The translations under genes were made by a program, and so were the position numbers. From Amycolatopsis keratiniphila subsp. keratiniphila (GTDB lineage: Bacteria; Actinomycetota; Actinomycetes; Mycobacteriales; Pseudonocardiaceae), in contig NZ_LQMT02000034.1 of NCBI RefSeq assembly GCF_001620365.2, positions 161,592 through 225,591 on the forward strand: a stretch of 64,000 bases of DNA, read 5' to 3'. Of this stretch, positions 49,533 through 59,009 are shown one piece after another (positions within the stretch are counted from its first letter, which is position 1; each line of letters starts with the position of its first letter). A model generated the notes under the pieces. The model did not search any database, was not told the DNA's origin, and worked only from the letters and a program-made list of their open reading frames with translations.

Positions 49533-50435
49533 TCAGGCCACCGCGCGGAGGTACTCGGAAGCGGGCATGGTCATCCGGTTCCCGGCGGAGCTCGGACCGC
49601 CCGCGAGGGTGATCGCCATCGGCGCGTCGGTGGGCCGCGGGGCACGCATCGGCATCCTCAGGTGGACCCTCCCGTACCGGGTGATGTCGACGCGGCCGGG
49701 CAGCGTGCCCACGGAGAACGAGGAGGCCGCGGTCCCGGCGGCGTGCTCGGCCACCCCGATGACGGTCCATCGTCCCTCAGGGACGTTCTGGATCTCGATG
49801 TCCGCGGACAGGACGTTCGCCCTGCCACCGAAGGCGACGGGGCCGCACTGCGGGATCGACTCGGCGAACAGTCCGATGAGGACACTCGCCGGGCCCGCCC
49901 CGCGCGGGGTCTCGACCCGCACGCTGATCGTGCCGGTGCCGCTGCGCATCGTGGCGCTGCCCATTCCGGCGCTGTGCAACGCTTCCAGGGTCGGGAGGCG
50001 CTGAAAATGCGGGGCCAGCGCGACGAGCAGCTCGCCGACCTCGGGGTCGCGATACTGGGTCGGGGTCATCCCGACCGCACGGGTGAAGCGGCTGGTGAAC
50101 GTGCCGACACTGCTGTAGCCGACGCTGCACACGATGTCCGACACCGTCAGCGATGTCGTCAGCAGCAGTCGTTTCGCTTCGAAGAGCCGGATCGCGGTGA
50201 GGTACCGGCCGGGGGTGACCCCGGTCGCCTTGGTGAAGATCCGCGAGAAGTGGAACGGGCTGACGAAGACTTCCGATGCCAGGTCGCCCAGGGTGATCGG
50301 GTCGAAGTACCTCGCGTGCATCGATGAGATGGCCTGCAGCACCGCAGGTTGCAAGGGGGACGCCGGCTCGGGGGGCCGACCGGGTTCGGTGACGCCTTTC
50401 TCGTTCGCCGCCATGGCGACTGTTCGTAGCTGCAT
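49533..50435 (-). CDS. AraC-family transcriptional regulator
   Basis: 300 residues from ATG 50435. The DNA-binding domain is N-terminal: RYFDPITLGDLASEVFVSPF and HFSRIFTKATGVTPGRYL, then VGYSSVGTFTSRFTRAVGMT, both HTHs intact. The C-terminal 170 residues are beta-rich (GTISVRVETPRGAGPASVLI), of unknown binding. With the SagB and YcaO genes on the same strand upstream it probably regulates, or is co-transcribed with, the TOMM genes, although a 97-bp gap separates them. Confidence 0.85.
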   Translation of the reverse strand: MQLRTVAMAANEKGVTEPGRPPEPASPLQPAVLQAISSMHARYFDPITLGDLASEVFVSPFHFSRIFTKATGVTPGRYLTAIRLFEAKRLLLTTSLTVSDIVCSVGYSSVGTFTSRFTRAVGMTPTQYRDPEVGELLVALAPHFQRLPTLEALHSAGMGSATMRSGTGTISVRVETPRGAGPASVLIGLFAESIPQCGPVAFGGRANVLSADIEIQNVPEGRWTVIGVAEHAAGTAASSFSVGTLPGRVDITRYGRVHLRMPMRAPRPTDAPMAITLAGGPSSAGNRMTMPASEYLRAVA

Positions 50436-50532
50436 CAGACCAACCTCGGATTCGCTGTCGCTTTTCCTCTGTACGCCAGCAAACGCGGTGCCGATTTCAG
50501 TGCACTCGACGAGCGATCGAGACGCAGGCCAC

Positions 50533-52002
50533 TCAGACCGGGAGGTCGAGGACGCACTCGCCGACGCTGACCTCGGCGGGCCAGTCGAGCTTGAGCGCGC
50601 GATCGACGCGGTCGCCGGCGTCCACCGGGACGGCGTGCGCGGCCAGCCCCATGGCGCGGGCGACGAGGTACAGCGTCTGTTGCAGCGCACCGACATGCGC
50701 CAGCGTGGTGGCGTACGCGCCGCCCCCGAGGACGGACGCCATCCGCGGCATCCGCGCGGTCACGGTGATCAGTGCGGACGGCCGTCGATGGTTGCCGCCA
50801 CCGATCATCGCCATGTCGAGCATCGCGTCGAGGTCGGCCTCGTCGGCGTTCACCAGGGCGAGCCGGTGCTCCAGCGGGTCGTAGTGGTAGATCCCGCGAT
50901 CCAGCCCCGAGCAACGGTTGACCGAGACGTACAACTCGAGCTCGTACAGGCACGCGACGCTGAAATACGGCCGCTGCGAAGCACTGTGCGCGGGCCCGTT
51001 CGGCAGGTGCGCGGGCCCGATCGACCGGATTCTCGCGCCACGGAACAGGAACTCGCCGATCTGCTCGGCGGTCAGCACGCCCTCGGTGAATTCGGGGCAG
51101 GTGTGGTCGTTCTCCAGCAACGTCGTCAGCGTCGGATCGGTCACCGCGCGGTCGGCCAGATCCGGCCGGTACAGCGGGAGGACCGGCCCCTCGCCGGTGG
51201 CGGCCTTGACCACCGGCGGTTTCCCGAGACCGGGCAGATCCGCCGGGCCGCCGGGCCGCCAGGTGCGGCTGGTGATGTGGAACGAGAGTTCGTCCGGCGA
51301 CCACAAGCCCAGTTCGGGATCGTCGTCCTCGGCGAACCGGCCGTCTTCGCCTGACACCTGCACGACGCCCGCGGCGACCAGATAGGACACGATCGCGCCG
51401 ACCACCGAGGCGTCGATCCCGGTCGTGGACACGATCTCCCCGACGGATTTCGCCGTCGCCAGTGTCGCCGCGACATGGACCGCCCACGGCTGGGACAGCA
51501 CGACGCGGTAGCGCGCGGACGGCGACTCCAGCCCCATCCCGTCGGCGTCGGACCGCAGGGAACTGAAGCGGGACAACCGGATCGGACGCGTGGGCGGGAT
51601 CTCCACCGGTGCGAACACCGGGGCGAGCACGACCGGGATCACCGACAGCAGCGGTCCCCTGCCATCGGCGAGCCCGAGCGAGCGCACCACGGAACCGCCG
51701 AGTTCCTTGAGCGCCTGCCGCAGCGCGTCGGCGCCTTCGGCCGTCCAGCTCAGCTCGCCTTCGAGGTCGGGCTCCCGTTCGAAGGGCTCCCACGAAGACG
51801 TCACGTTCGCCAGCGAGACCGGGCCCAACGCCATCCGCCGCAACGATTCCAGCACCAGCGGTTCCGGGCGGTCGAACTCGTACTCGCCCCAACGGGTGAC
51901 GACCACCAGCGAGCCGTCCTCACCGATCTCGACAAGGCTGTCGTCGGTGAGCGACCACAAGGGGATCGTTTCGGCCACTCCGCCGGGGGGATCTGTCGTC
52001 AA
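50533..52002 (-). CDS. SagB-type azoline dehydrogenase (FMN nitroreductase fold)
   Basis: 489 residues from TTG 52002 with CTGGAG upstream. The first 250 residues contain winged-helix-like segments (VGEIVSTTGIDASVVGAIVS). From about 290 the nitroreductase fold shows RSIGPAHLPNGPAHSASQRP, ELELYVSVNRCSGLDRGIYH, GGGAYATTLAHVGALQQTLY and AMGLAAHAVPVDAGDRVDRA, the SagB pattern with FMN-binding Ser/Arg. It should oxidise azolines to azoles on a peptide. It follows the YcaO gene by 18 nt. Confidence 0.88.
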   Translation of the reverse strand: MTTDPPGGVAETIPLWSLTDDSLVEIGEDGSLVVVTRWGEYEFDRPEPLVLESLRRMALGPVSLANVTSSWEPFEREPDLEGELSWTAEGADALRQALKELGGSVVRSLGLADGRGPLLSVIPVVLAPVFAPVEIPPTRPIRLSRFSSLRSDADGMGLESPSARYRVVLSQPWAVHVAATLATAKSVGEIVSTTGIDASVVGAIVSYLVAAGVVQVSGEDGRFAEDDDPELGLWSPDELSFHITSRTWRPGGPADLPGLGKPPVVKAATGEGPVLPLYRPDLADRAVTDPTLTTLLENDHTCPEFTEGVLTAEQIGEFLFRGARIRSIGPAHLPNGPAHSASQRPYFSVACLYELELYVSVNRCSGLDRGIYHYDPLEHRLALVNADEADLDAMLDMAMIGGGNHRRPSALITVTARMPRMASVLGGGAYATTLAHVGALQQTLYLVARAMGLAAHAVPVDAGDRVDRALKLDWPAEVSVGECVLDLPV

Positions 52003-52020
52003 CGGTTGCTCCAGCTTGCT

Positions 52021-54291
52021 CTACAAGAACATGGGGAATGGGTTGAGCCGGTCGTAGGGGGTCGGCTCGGCGAGCCTGCCCAGCCGCACCGGCACGTCGA
52101 ACAGGCGGCCGGGGGCGAAGCGGCTCCAGAACGGGCGCAGCCCCGGAACGACCACCCGGACCACCGGGAGATCGATGTCGGGTCTGGTCTGGTCCAGCAC
52201 GAGCGTCTCCATTCCCAGCGCGGAAAGCTTACGCACCAAGCACTCCACGTCGTCACGGACATCGGGCCGCCGGACGAACTTGAAGTCCGCGGCGCGTTTC
52301 GCCGACCGTCCCGGCGCAGGCAGCAGATACGGCTGGTTCCCGACGGTCGCGTACTTGAGCCACGCCGACGCGTCGGGATCGTCGAGTTCGACGTCGTTCG
52401 CGAGCACCGCCGGGAGCATCTGGTTGAGCTCGCTGACCGCCCTCCGCAACGCCGTCCTGGGGTCCAGGTGGGCGCCGAAGCCCATCATGACGTTCTCGCG
52501 CGGCCCGGCGATACTCCTGGACAGCGCGACCATCACCGGCACACCGAGGTCCGCGGTCAGGTCGAGCACCCACAGCTCCCGGCCGGCCCGCGCGTACTGG
52601 CCGACCATCTCCTCGGCCCACGGGTCGTCGAACGACGCGATGTCGACGCCGGGCACGGGAAGCCGGTTGTACCACCACATCGCGACGGCGTCGCGTTCCA
52701 CGAGTTCGAGCAGGCCCTGCAGGATCGCGTCCTCGACGCTGCTGCCGGCCGCGCAGCCGTTGGAGTCCGCGCGCATCCCGGTGAGCCCGCACTCCGGCGG
52801 CACCCCGTAGTAGAGGTACGCCGTCGGCATCAGCTTCCGCCGCTGCTGCGAGAGCGACCACAGCGGGGTCCAGTCGACGGCCGCCTCGGTGTCGAACCGG
52901 TCGGGGACGTGCTGGAAGTTCGCGTGCCTGGCGTTCCATTCGACCCGCGTCTCGTACTGGCGCTCGTCGAAGAGCATGCACGAGTTCGGGTGGACGGCGT
53001 CGTCGCCGAGCGCGCGGAAGGTGTCGCGGATCCGCAGTTCGTCGCCCTGGTAGTTCGCCGAGAACCGTTCGATCGCCTCGCACAGCGCGCCGACCTCGGC
53101 GTCGATCGGGCTCGCGCCCTTGCCGCCGTTGTCCCCGCGCAGCCCGGCCTGCAATCCCGCCTCGCCGCGCACGCGGCGGGCGACGTTCAGCCCGGAGCGG
53201 TACGCGTTCACGAACGCGGGCGCCCTCGGGTCGCGGGCGATCTCCTTGACGATGCCGGTGACCGGGCTGACCAGATGGCCGTAGCGGTCGAGCACCTCGA
53301 CCGGGGTGAGCGTCCGGTGCCCGCCACCGCCCGACGTCGCCTTCTTCGCCTCCCGCAGCACGACCGGCTCGGCCGTCCGCGCTGCGACGATGCCTTCGTC
53401 ACCGCATTCGGGGCATTGCGGACGGCGCCGCAGTTCGTGCAGCCGTCCCTGCAGGTCGAGGGTGTCGAGGATCCACACGGCCTGCTGCCCCGGATAGCGG
53501 TGCCCCGCCAGCCATTTGGACGCTTCGAGGGAGATCAGCTGCGACGCGGCCGCGGTCAGCGGCGGCACGGCGGGCATCGGGAACGGCGCGGGACCGTCGT
53601 GCCCCAATACCTCCTGCACACAGGCCTCGGCGTGCCGGTGCCCCCACAACCGGTTCGTCAGGCAGTGCCAGCAACCGGACCGGCGGGGCTGCATGATCGG
53701 GCCGATCCACACCTGGGATCCCGAAGGCCGCGCCAACAGCCAGGGCCGGCCGGTGCGCCGGTGCTCGGCGTCGATCCCGGCCAGCCTCGGGTCGAGGTAG
53801 TCGTCGCACAGCACGATGGCCAGCTCGGACGCCGTCTCGACCACTTCGATCCCGCTCGCGGCCAGCGCGTTCGCCACCTGCGACGTGTCGACGCCGCGGC
53901 CGATCGCGGTCAGGCTCGCCGTCGCCGGCTTCTGACGGCAGGCCACCGCGGAGGCGTCGAGCCCGCACGCGTCCCAGTACGCGAGCGCGCGCTCGTCCCC
54001 GCTGAACTCGTCCGGGACGCGGACCGTCACCAGACCGGCCTCGACCAGCCGGGCCACCACACCGGTGACCTGTTCGGCGTTCATTCCCTCCGGGCAGGCG
54101 GACAGGAGCCCGTCGAGGTCACGGGTGCCGTCGAGCAGGGCGGCCACCGACGCGACCTGCGCGCCGCGGATGGCGATGACCCCTTGTTCGGAGAACAGGT
54201 AGGCACCGTTGCCCTCGCTGATCTCCGCACGCAGATGCCGTTTGAATCCCAGTCCGCCGATCGTGGTGGGCGTGGTCGATGCCTCGCGCAT
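52021..54291 (-). CDS. TOMM cyclodehydratase, fused E1-like/YcaO
   Basis: 756 residues from ATG 54291. Residues 1-90 look like a leader-peptide-binding (RRE-like) winged helix; 90-300 an E1-like domain with a zinc site C207-x2-C210 and C293-x2-C296. From about 330 the YcaO ATPase has LCEAIERFSANYQGDE, SSVEDAILQGLLELVERDAV and RRAVSELNQMLPA. YcaO uses ATP to cyclise Ser, Thr or Cys with the peptide backbone. The C-terminus reads NPFPMFL rather than the common PxPxP. Next to SagB this is a full oxazole/thiazole-forming set. It overlaps no precursor gene. Confidence 0.9.
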   Translation of the reverse strand: MREASTTPTTIGGLGFKRHLRAEISEGNGAYLFSEQGVIAIRGAQVASVAALLDGTRDLDGLLSACPEGMNAEQVTGVVARLVEAGLVTVRVPDEFSGDERALAYWDACGLDASAVACRQKPATASLTAIGRGVDTSQVANALAASGIEVVETASELAIVLCDDYLDPRLAGIDAEHRRTGRPWLLARPSGSQVWIGPIMQPRRSGCWHCLTNRLWGHRHAEACVQEVLGHDGPAPFPMPAVPPLTAAASQLISLEASKWLAGHRYPGQQAVWILDTLDLQGRLHELRRRPQCPECGDEGIVAARTAEPVVLREAKKATSGGGGHRTLTPVEVLDRYGHLVSPVTGIVKEIARDPRAPAFVNAYRSGLNVARRVRGEAGLQAGLRGDNGGKGASPIDAEVGALCEAIERFSANYQGDELRIRDTFRALGDDAVHPNSCMLFDERQYETRVEWNARHANFQHVPDRFDTEAAVDWTPLWSLSQQRRKLMPTAYLYYGVPPECGLTGMRADSNGCAAGSSVEDAILQGLLELVERDAVAMWWYNRLPVPGVDIASFDDPWAEEMVGQYARAGRELWVLDLTADLGVPVMVALSRSIAGPRENVMMGFGAHLDPRTALRRAVSELNQMLPAVLANDVELDDPDASAWLKYATVGNQPYLLPAPGRSAKRAADFKFVRRPDVRDDVECLVRKLSALGMETLVLDQTRPDIDLPVVRVVVPGLRPFWSRFAPGRLFDVPVRLGRLAEPTPYDRLNPFPMFL

Positions 54292-54514
54292 GATGACCCC
54301 CAGTAGGTCGGTTCGATTCTCGAATCCTGCTGTGTGGGGCCGGTGAGCGGCCAGTGTGCGATTCACGCGTCGGACGTGAAAAACCCATGTTCTTCCGGGA
54401 GACACGCATGCGGGCCCTGGTGGACGGCTCACTGGCCCGGCGACCGGCCGCTCTGTCACTGTCGAAGCACTGGGATTCAGGTCACGACGCGTATCGAGCT
54501 GGAGGGCGCTTGCG

Positions 54515-55354
54515 ATGTACACCGGATCACGAGTAGCGGACAAGCACCACGGCTCGGCACCCAACCCGATTCCGGCCCCGCCCGCAAGCCCCGTCCGGTT
54601 CAGCCTGCTCGGCCCGCTCGAACTCGTGCGGGACGGGATCGACTACGCGCCGACGACGCCGAAGCTGCTGCAGGTGCTCGCCATGTTGGTCATGAGCCCG
54701 GGGAAGATCGTGCACATCGACACGATCGTGCAGGAACTGTGGGCCAACGACCCGCCGCGCAGCGTCCGCACCACCATGCACACCTACGTCTACCAGCTGC
54801 GCAAGTGCATCGACGAGAACGAGCTGGCCCCGTACGGCGAGACCATGCTGGCGACGAAACCGCCGGGGTACGTGTTCCGCATCGCGCCGGAGCAGGTGGA
54901 CGTCTTCGAGTTCCAGGAGCTGCAGCACAAGGGCCGCGAACTGCACCTGCGCGGCGAGCACATCGAAGCGGCGAAGGCCTTCCGGTCCGCGCTCGACCTG
55001 TGGTCCGGGCCGCCGCTCGCGAACGTCCACTGTGGACCGGTGCTGTCGGCGTACGCGGTCGACCTCGTCGAGCAGCGGCGCAGCACGCTGCATCTGCGGA
55101 TCGAGGCGGACATCGCGGCCGGGATGCGGCACGAGCTGATCGGCGAGCTGCGTTCCCTGGTCACCGCGAACCCGCTCGACGAGGCCCTGCACGGGCAGCT
55201 GATCCGCGTGCTCGGCCGCAGCGGGCGGCGCTCCGACGCGCTCGCCACGTACCGTCAGGTGCGGGCGAGACTCAACAACGAACTGGGCGTGGAACCCTGT
55301 GACGAACTGCAGGTCCTGCACCACGACCTGCTTTCCGAAGGTGAACCCGCGTGA
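54515..55354 (+). CDS. SARP-type (AfsR/DnrI/RedD) pathway regulator
   Basis: 279 residues from ATG 54515. VRFSLLGPLELVRDGIDYAP with RSVRTTMHTYVYQLRKCIDE is the OmpR-like DNA-binding domain (about 28-125). BTAD follows: VDVFEFQELQHKGRELHL, then VLGRSGRRSDALATYRQVRA and NNELGVEPCDELQVLH. SARPs activate antibiotic clusters by binding direct repeats. It is divergent from the cyclodehydratase gene, so control of the TOMM genes is likely. Confidence 0.9.
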   Translation: MYTGSRVADKHHGSAPNPIPAPPASPVRFSLLGPLELVRDGIDYAPTTPKLLQVLAMLVMSPGKIVHIDTIVQELWANDPPRSVRTTMHTYVYQLRKCIDENELAPYGETMLATKPPGYVFRIAPEQVDVFEFQELQHKGRELHLRGEHIEAAKAFRSALDLWSGPPLANVHCGPVLSAYAVDLVEQRRSTLHLRIEADIAAGMRHELIGELRSLVTANPLDEALHGQLIRVLGRSGRRSDALATYRQVRARLNNELGVEPCDELQVLHHDLLSEGEPA

Positions 55355-55388
55355 ACCCCGCCACGGAAACGAAAGTGAGGATCGACGG

Positions 55389-56075
55389 ATGAGCAGTCGT
55401 ACCTATGGACAGTTCTGCGGGCTGGCCCGCGCGCTGGAGATCATCGGCGAACGCTGGTCGCTGCTGATCGTCCGCGACCTCGTCCTCGGCCCGAAGCGGT
55501 TCACCGAACTGCAGGCGGGCCTGCCCAAGATCCCGGCGAGCACGCTGTCCGCGCGGCTCAACGAACTCGAGCAGTCCGGTGTGCTCCGCCGCCGCCTGCT
55601 CCCCCAGCTCGACGCCGCGGTGGTCTACGAGCTCACCGAATACGGCAGCGAACTCGACCAGATCGTGCTGGACCTCGGGCTCTGGGGTGCGCGATCGCTC
55701 GGGCAGCCCGCCGCCGAGGACGTCTTCACCCTGGATTCGGCGATCCTTTCGCTGTACACGACCTTCCGGAGTGAAAAGGCCAAGGGCGTCCAGGTCACCT
55801 ACGAGCTGCGCTATCCGGGCGAGATGGTCCTGCACGCGATCGTCGAGGACGGCGCGCTCAAGGTCGCGGAGGGCGCGCACCCCGGCGCCGACGCGGTCAT
55901 CGAACCGCTGGGCCCGTTCATCAAGGACCTGCTGAGCGGGGATCTCGCCGCCGCCGACGCGACCCGTACCGGGAAGATCCGCATCGAGGGCGACTTCGAG
56001 TATCTGGAGCTGTTCACGGAATTGTTCCACATTCCCGCCGCTCCGAAAATGCCTGACGGAATCGTCGTCCGCTGA
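55389..56075 (+). CDS. HxlR-family regulator with C-terminal SCP2-like domain
   Basis: 228 residues from ATG 55389, 34 nt after the SARP stop, so co-transcribed. CGLARALEIIGERWSLLIVR and AGLPKIPASTLSARLNELEQ are the winged helix with the conserved Cys of HxlR sensors near the start. The C-terminal 90 residues (GVQVTYELRYPGEMVLHAIV, then ADAVIEPLGPFIKDLLSGDL) resemble an SCP2 lipid-binding domain. It may sense a hydrophobic ligand. Confidence 0.85.
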   Translation: MSSRTYGQFCGLARALEIIGERWSLLIVRDLVLGPKRFTELQAGLPKIPASTLSARLNELEQSGVLRRRLLPQLDAAVVYELTEYGSELDQIVLDLGLWGARSLGQPAAEDVFTLDSAILSLYTTFRSEKAKGVQVTYELRYPGEMVLHAIVEDGALKVAEGAHPGADAVIEPLGPFIKDLLSGDLAAADATRTGKIRIEGDFEYLELFTELFHIPAAPKMPDGIVVR

Positions 56076-56191
56076 TCCATCCGGCGTAACACCGCTGTTC
56101 GGATCAGCAATCCGGAGTAACGGAAATCCTCGGAACGCGGGATATCGTCGACATCCGTCACCGGTCGGTCTTTCGCCCTAGGAGCCCTTTC

Positions 56192-56770
56192 ATGGCCGCA
56201 CTCGATTCTCCTCGTCCGGGTCTGCTCGCCTCGCTCAACGGGAAATACCACCGCGCGGCGCTCCTCACCTTCGCGGTGGTCGTCGTGGCCCACTGGGCGG
56301 AACACCTCGTGCAGGCCTTCCAGATCTACGCGCTCGGCTGGAAGACCCCGGACGCCCGCGGCGTACTCGGCATCCCGTTCCCCAAACTGATCAGCTCCGA
56401 ATGGCTGCACTACGGCTACGCCATCGTCATGCTGATCTTCCTGTTCGCCCTGCGCAAGGGTTTCGCCGGCCGCTCGCGGCAGTGGTGGAACCTGGCGCTC
56501 GGCCTGCAGTTCTGGCACCACATCGAGCATCTGCTCCTGCTGATCCAGGCGCAGACCGGCTGGCGGCTCGGCGGCGGCACCGCGCCGAGCAGCATCATCC
56601 AGCTGTTCATCCCGCGCGTGGAACTGCACCTGTTCTACAACACGATCGTCACCATCCCGATGATCATCGCGATGCTGGTGCACCGGAAGGCCTCCGCCGC
56701 CGAGCGGGAGCTGACCGGCTGCACGTGCTCGCCCGTCAGCCGGCGTGAGCTGGCGACCGCGGCGTCGTGA
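56192..56770 (+). CDS. Histidine-motif membrane protein beside CopC-CopD
   Basis: 192 residues from ATG 56192 behind AGGAG. Four membrane helices: AALLTFAVVVVAHWAEHLVQ, around YGYAIVMLIFLFALRKG, WWNLALGLQFWHHIEHLLLL, and FYNTIVTIPMIIAMLVH. HWAEH and FWHHIEH within helices are possible metal-ligand pairs. The tail has CTCSP. It overlaps the CopC-CopD gene by 4 nt. A copper-related function is inferred from that coupling. Confidence 0.75.
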   Translation: MAALDSPRPGLLASLNGKYHRAALLTFAVVVVAHWAEHLVQAFQIYALGWKTPDARGVLGIPFPKLISSEWLHYGYAIVMLIFLFALRKGFAGRSRQWWNLALGLQFWHHIEHLLLLIQAQTGWRLGGGTAPSSIIQLFIPRVELHLFYNTIVTIPMIIAMLVHRKASAAERELTGCTCSPVSRRELATAAS

Positions 56771-58101
56771 CCGGGAGACTCTGCGCACTCCTGGCCCTCG
56801 TGGCGGCGTGGTTCGGGGTCGCGGTGCTCACCGCGGCCCCGGCCTCGGCCCACGTGGAACTCCTCTCCTCGAATCCCGCCGACGGCGCCCGGCTCACCTC
56901 GGCGCCGGCGCGGGTCTCGCTCACCCTGTCGGAGAACATCGGCATCCAGCCGAACTCGATCAAGGTCGTCGACCAGCAGGGCACCGACGTGGTGTCCGGC
57001 CCGGTGTTCCAACCCGGTGAAGTCGCCGAAGAGGTCGCCGTCGCGCTCGAACCGGACCTTCCCGACGGCAGCTATCTCGTCGAGTACGCCTTCGTCTCGG
57101 CCGACTCGCATCCGGTGCGCGGCACGATCGCGTTCGTGATCGGCACCGGTCCCCTGATCACCTCGGCGGGCGCGGTGTCCGCCTCCACCGGGACCGATCC
57201 GGTGACCGACGCGCTGTTCACCACGTTCCGCTGGGGGTCCTTCGGCGGGGTCGCGCTGCTCGGCGGGCTGGTGTTCCTGCTGGTCTGCCGTCCGGGCGGC
57301 CGGACCGACCCGGCGGCACGGAAGCTGATCACCGCGGGCCTGTGGCTCTCCGGTGTCACGGCCGTGGCCGGGTTCCTGCTGCAAGGCCCGTACGTCGCGG
57401 GCCGCGGGGTCGGCGCGGTCTTCGACGGCGCGCTGATCGAGGCGACCCTGCGGGTGGCCTACGGGAAACTCCTGCTCCTGCGCCTGGCCGCGATCGTCGC
57501 GCTCGCCGTGATCGTGCGGCGGCTGCTGACCGGCGACCTGCCGGACCGGCTGCGATCGCGCTACGAGAACCTCGGCATCGCGGCCGGGTTCATCGTGATG
57601 CTGAGCTTCTCCGCGACCGGGCACGCGGTGGCCGACAAGATCATGTTCCTCTCGGTCAGCGCGGACCTGGCGCATTTCGGCGCGATGGCCGTCTGGGTGG
57701 GCGGGCTGATCCAGCTGGCCGTGCTCCTGCGCGGCCGGTATTCGGCGTCGGAGGCCGAGCCCGCGCTGGCGCGGTTCCACCCGATCGCCACCCGGTCGAT
57801 CGTGATCATGGTGGTCAGCGGCGCCTACCTGGGCTTCCGGCTCGTCCCCTCGGTGGAGGCTCTCTGGACGTCGGCCTACGGCATCGTCTTCGTGCTGAAG
57901 CTGACCGGGTTCGCCGCGTTGCTGCTGGTGGCGAACCTGAGCCGCACCGCCGTGCGGCGTGGGATCTCCGGGCGCGGCGGCACCGGAGTGGTGACCGCCG
58001 ACCTGCGGAAACTGCGGGTCAGCGTCGGGGTCGAAGTGCTGATCGTGGCCGTGGTGCTGGCGCTGGCCGCGGCGCTGTCCTCGATGTCCCCGGCCGGCTG
58101 A
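56767..58101 (+). CDS. CopC-CopD fusion copper resistance membrane protein
   Basis: 444 residues from GTG 56767. Signal peptide (ALVAAWFGVAVLTAAPASA) ends before HVELLSSNPADGARL, the CopC N-terminal His copper ligand after cleavage. CopC (30-135) has VEYAFVSADSHPVRG with the second His. The CopD part has eight or so membrane helices (VALLGGLVFLLVC, GHAVADKIMFLSVSADLAHF). It imports or buffers periplasmic-side copper. It shares a transcript with the His-motif membrane protein. Confidence 0.9.
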   Translation: MTGRLCALLALVAAWFGVAVLTAAPASAHVELLSSNPADGARLTSAPARVSLTLSENIGIQPNSIKVVDQQGTDVVSGPVFQPGEVAEEVAVALEPDLPDGSYLVEYAFVSADSHPVRGTIAFVIGTGPLITSAGAVSASTGTDPVTDALFTTFRWGSFGGVALLGGLVFLLVCRPGGRTDPAARKLITAGLWLSGVTAVAGFLLQGPYVAGRGVGAVFDGALIEATLRVAYGKLLLLRLAAIVALAVIVRRLLTGDLPDRLRSRYENLGIAAGFIVMLSFSATGHAVADKIMFLSVSADLAHFGAMAVWVGGLIQLAVLLRGRYSASEAEPALARFHPIATRSIVIMVVSGAYLGFRLVPSVEALWTSAYGIVFVLKLTGFAALLLVANLSRTAVRRGISGRGGTGVVTADLRKLRVSVGVEVLIVAVVLALAAALSSMSPAG

Positions 58102-58797
58102 TCACCGCTCGATCTCCTCCTCCGGCGGAGTGAACGGACCCCAGGTGAAGGCCCGGAGCCACGGCTCGGGATCGCCTAGCCAGTCCATGGCGGTGATCTG
58201 GGCCGGGCTCCGGCGCCCGGCGAGCGTCCGGTACAGGTCGACGGGCGCGCCCGAGAGCACCGCGGCGACCGGTTCGGTGCCGGCGATCCAGGTCGCGCCC
58301 TCGGTCTCGATCCGCATCCCCGGCAGCCCGTGCCTGCCCAGCGAGGCGCCGAGCCCGCTGACGAGCACCTCGAATCCCCGGAGCCAGGCCGCGTGCGCTT
58401 CGGGCGGCGGAGCGCCGAGCGCGTACCGGATGTCGAGTTCGTGGGTGAAGGCGTCCATCACCATGATGTCGCCGCGGCTCTTCCCGTCGCCGTCGGCGGC
58501 GAGGATGGTGTCGGCCTCGGGACCGCGTTCGAGCCAGAGTTTCAGCAATTCGACGGCGGACGCCGACTCCGGAATCGGGCAGGCCTCGCCACCGAACCGG
58601 GTGATCACCCGATCGCAGATCTCGGTCAGATGCGCGATCAGCTCGCGCACGGTCCACTGTGGACAAGCCGGGACGGGGCGCTCGCCCGCCCCCGCGTGAT
58701 CGGTGACCAAGATCGCGATGTTCTCCCTGACCTGCCGATATCCTTCGGCCGCTGTCGCCGTATTCCAGCCAGGGACCCGAATTCGGCTGCTCGTCAC
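58102..58797 (-). CDS. Maleylpyruvate isomerase/DinB-like fold protein (TIGR03083 type)
   Basis: 231 residues from GTG 58797, preceded by GGGAGGTGG; the frame is open to 58842. The N-terminal four-helix part has RPVPACPQWTVRELIAHLTE, with His and the CPxWTV signature, and MVMDAFTHELDIRYALGAPP holds the other metal-binding His. The C-terminal SCP2-like half follows. It may be a mycothiol-dependent enzyme. Stop codons of this gene and the convergent copCD gene abut directly. Confidence 0.85.
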   Translation of the reverse strand: MTSSRIRVPGWNTATAAEGYRQVRENIAILVTDHAGAGERPVPACPQWTVRELIAHLTEICDRVITRFGGEACPIPESASAVELLKLWLERGPEADTILAADGDGKSRGDIMVMDAFTHELDIRYALGAPPPEAHAAWLRGFEVLVSGLGASLGRHGLPGMRIETEGATWIAGTEPVAAVLSGAPVDLYRTLAGRRSPAQITAMDWLGDPEPWLRAFTWGPFTPPEEEIER

Positions 58798-59009
58798 GCG
58801 GCCACCTCCCGTGGGGTATGCGATGGTCGTCCATTCTCCCATCGCCGGGGAGCTTCACCCTTCTTCCCGCTTGCGGCGGACCGTTCACCGCAAAGACCAC
58901 CCACCCGTGGCGCGTGTCGCCGCGGCTTCAGGCACACTGGTCGTTGAAAGCCCCGTGTGGCAAAGAAAAGCGCCCAACGGTGACACATCGACCACTGTGG
59001 AGGTGACCA

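Noticed and set aside
54354..54536. 60-residue ORF between cyclodehydratase and SARP genes as TOMM precursor
   Set aside because: Its C-terminal half has few Cys/Ser/Thr, there is no core-like repeat or leader motif, and it runs into the SARP start without a ribosome site of its own.
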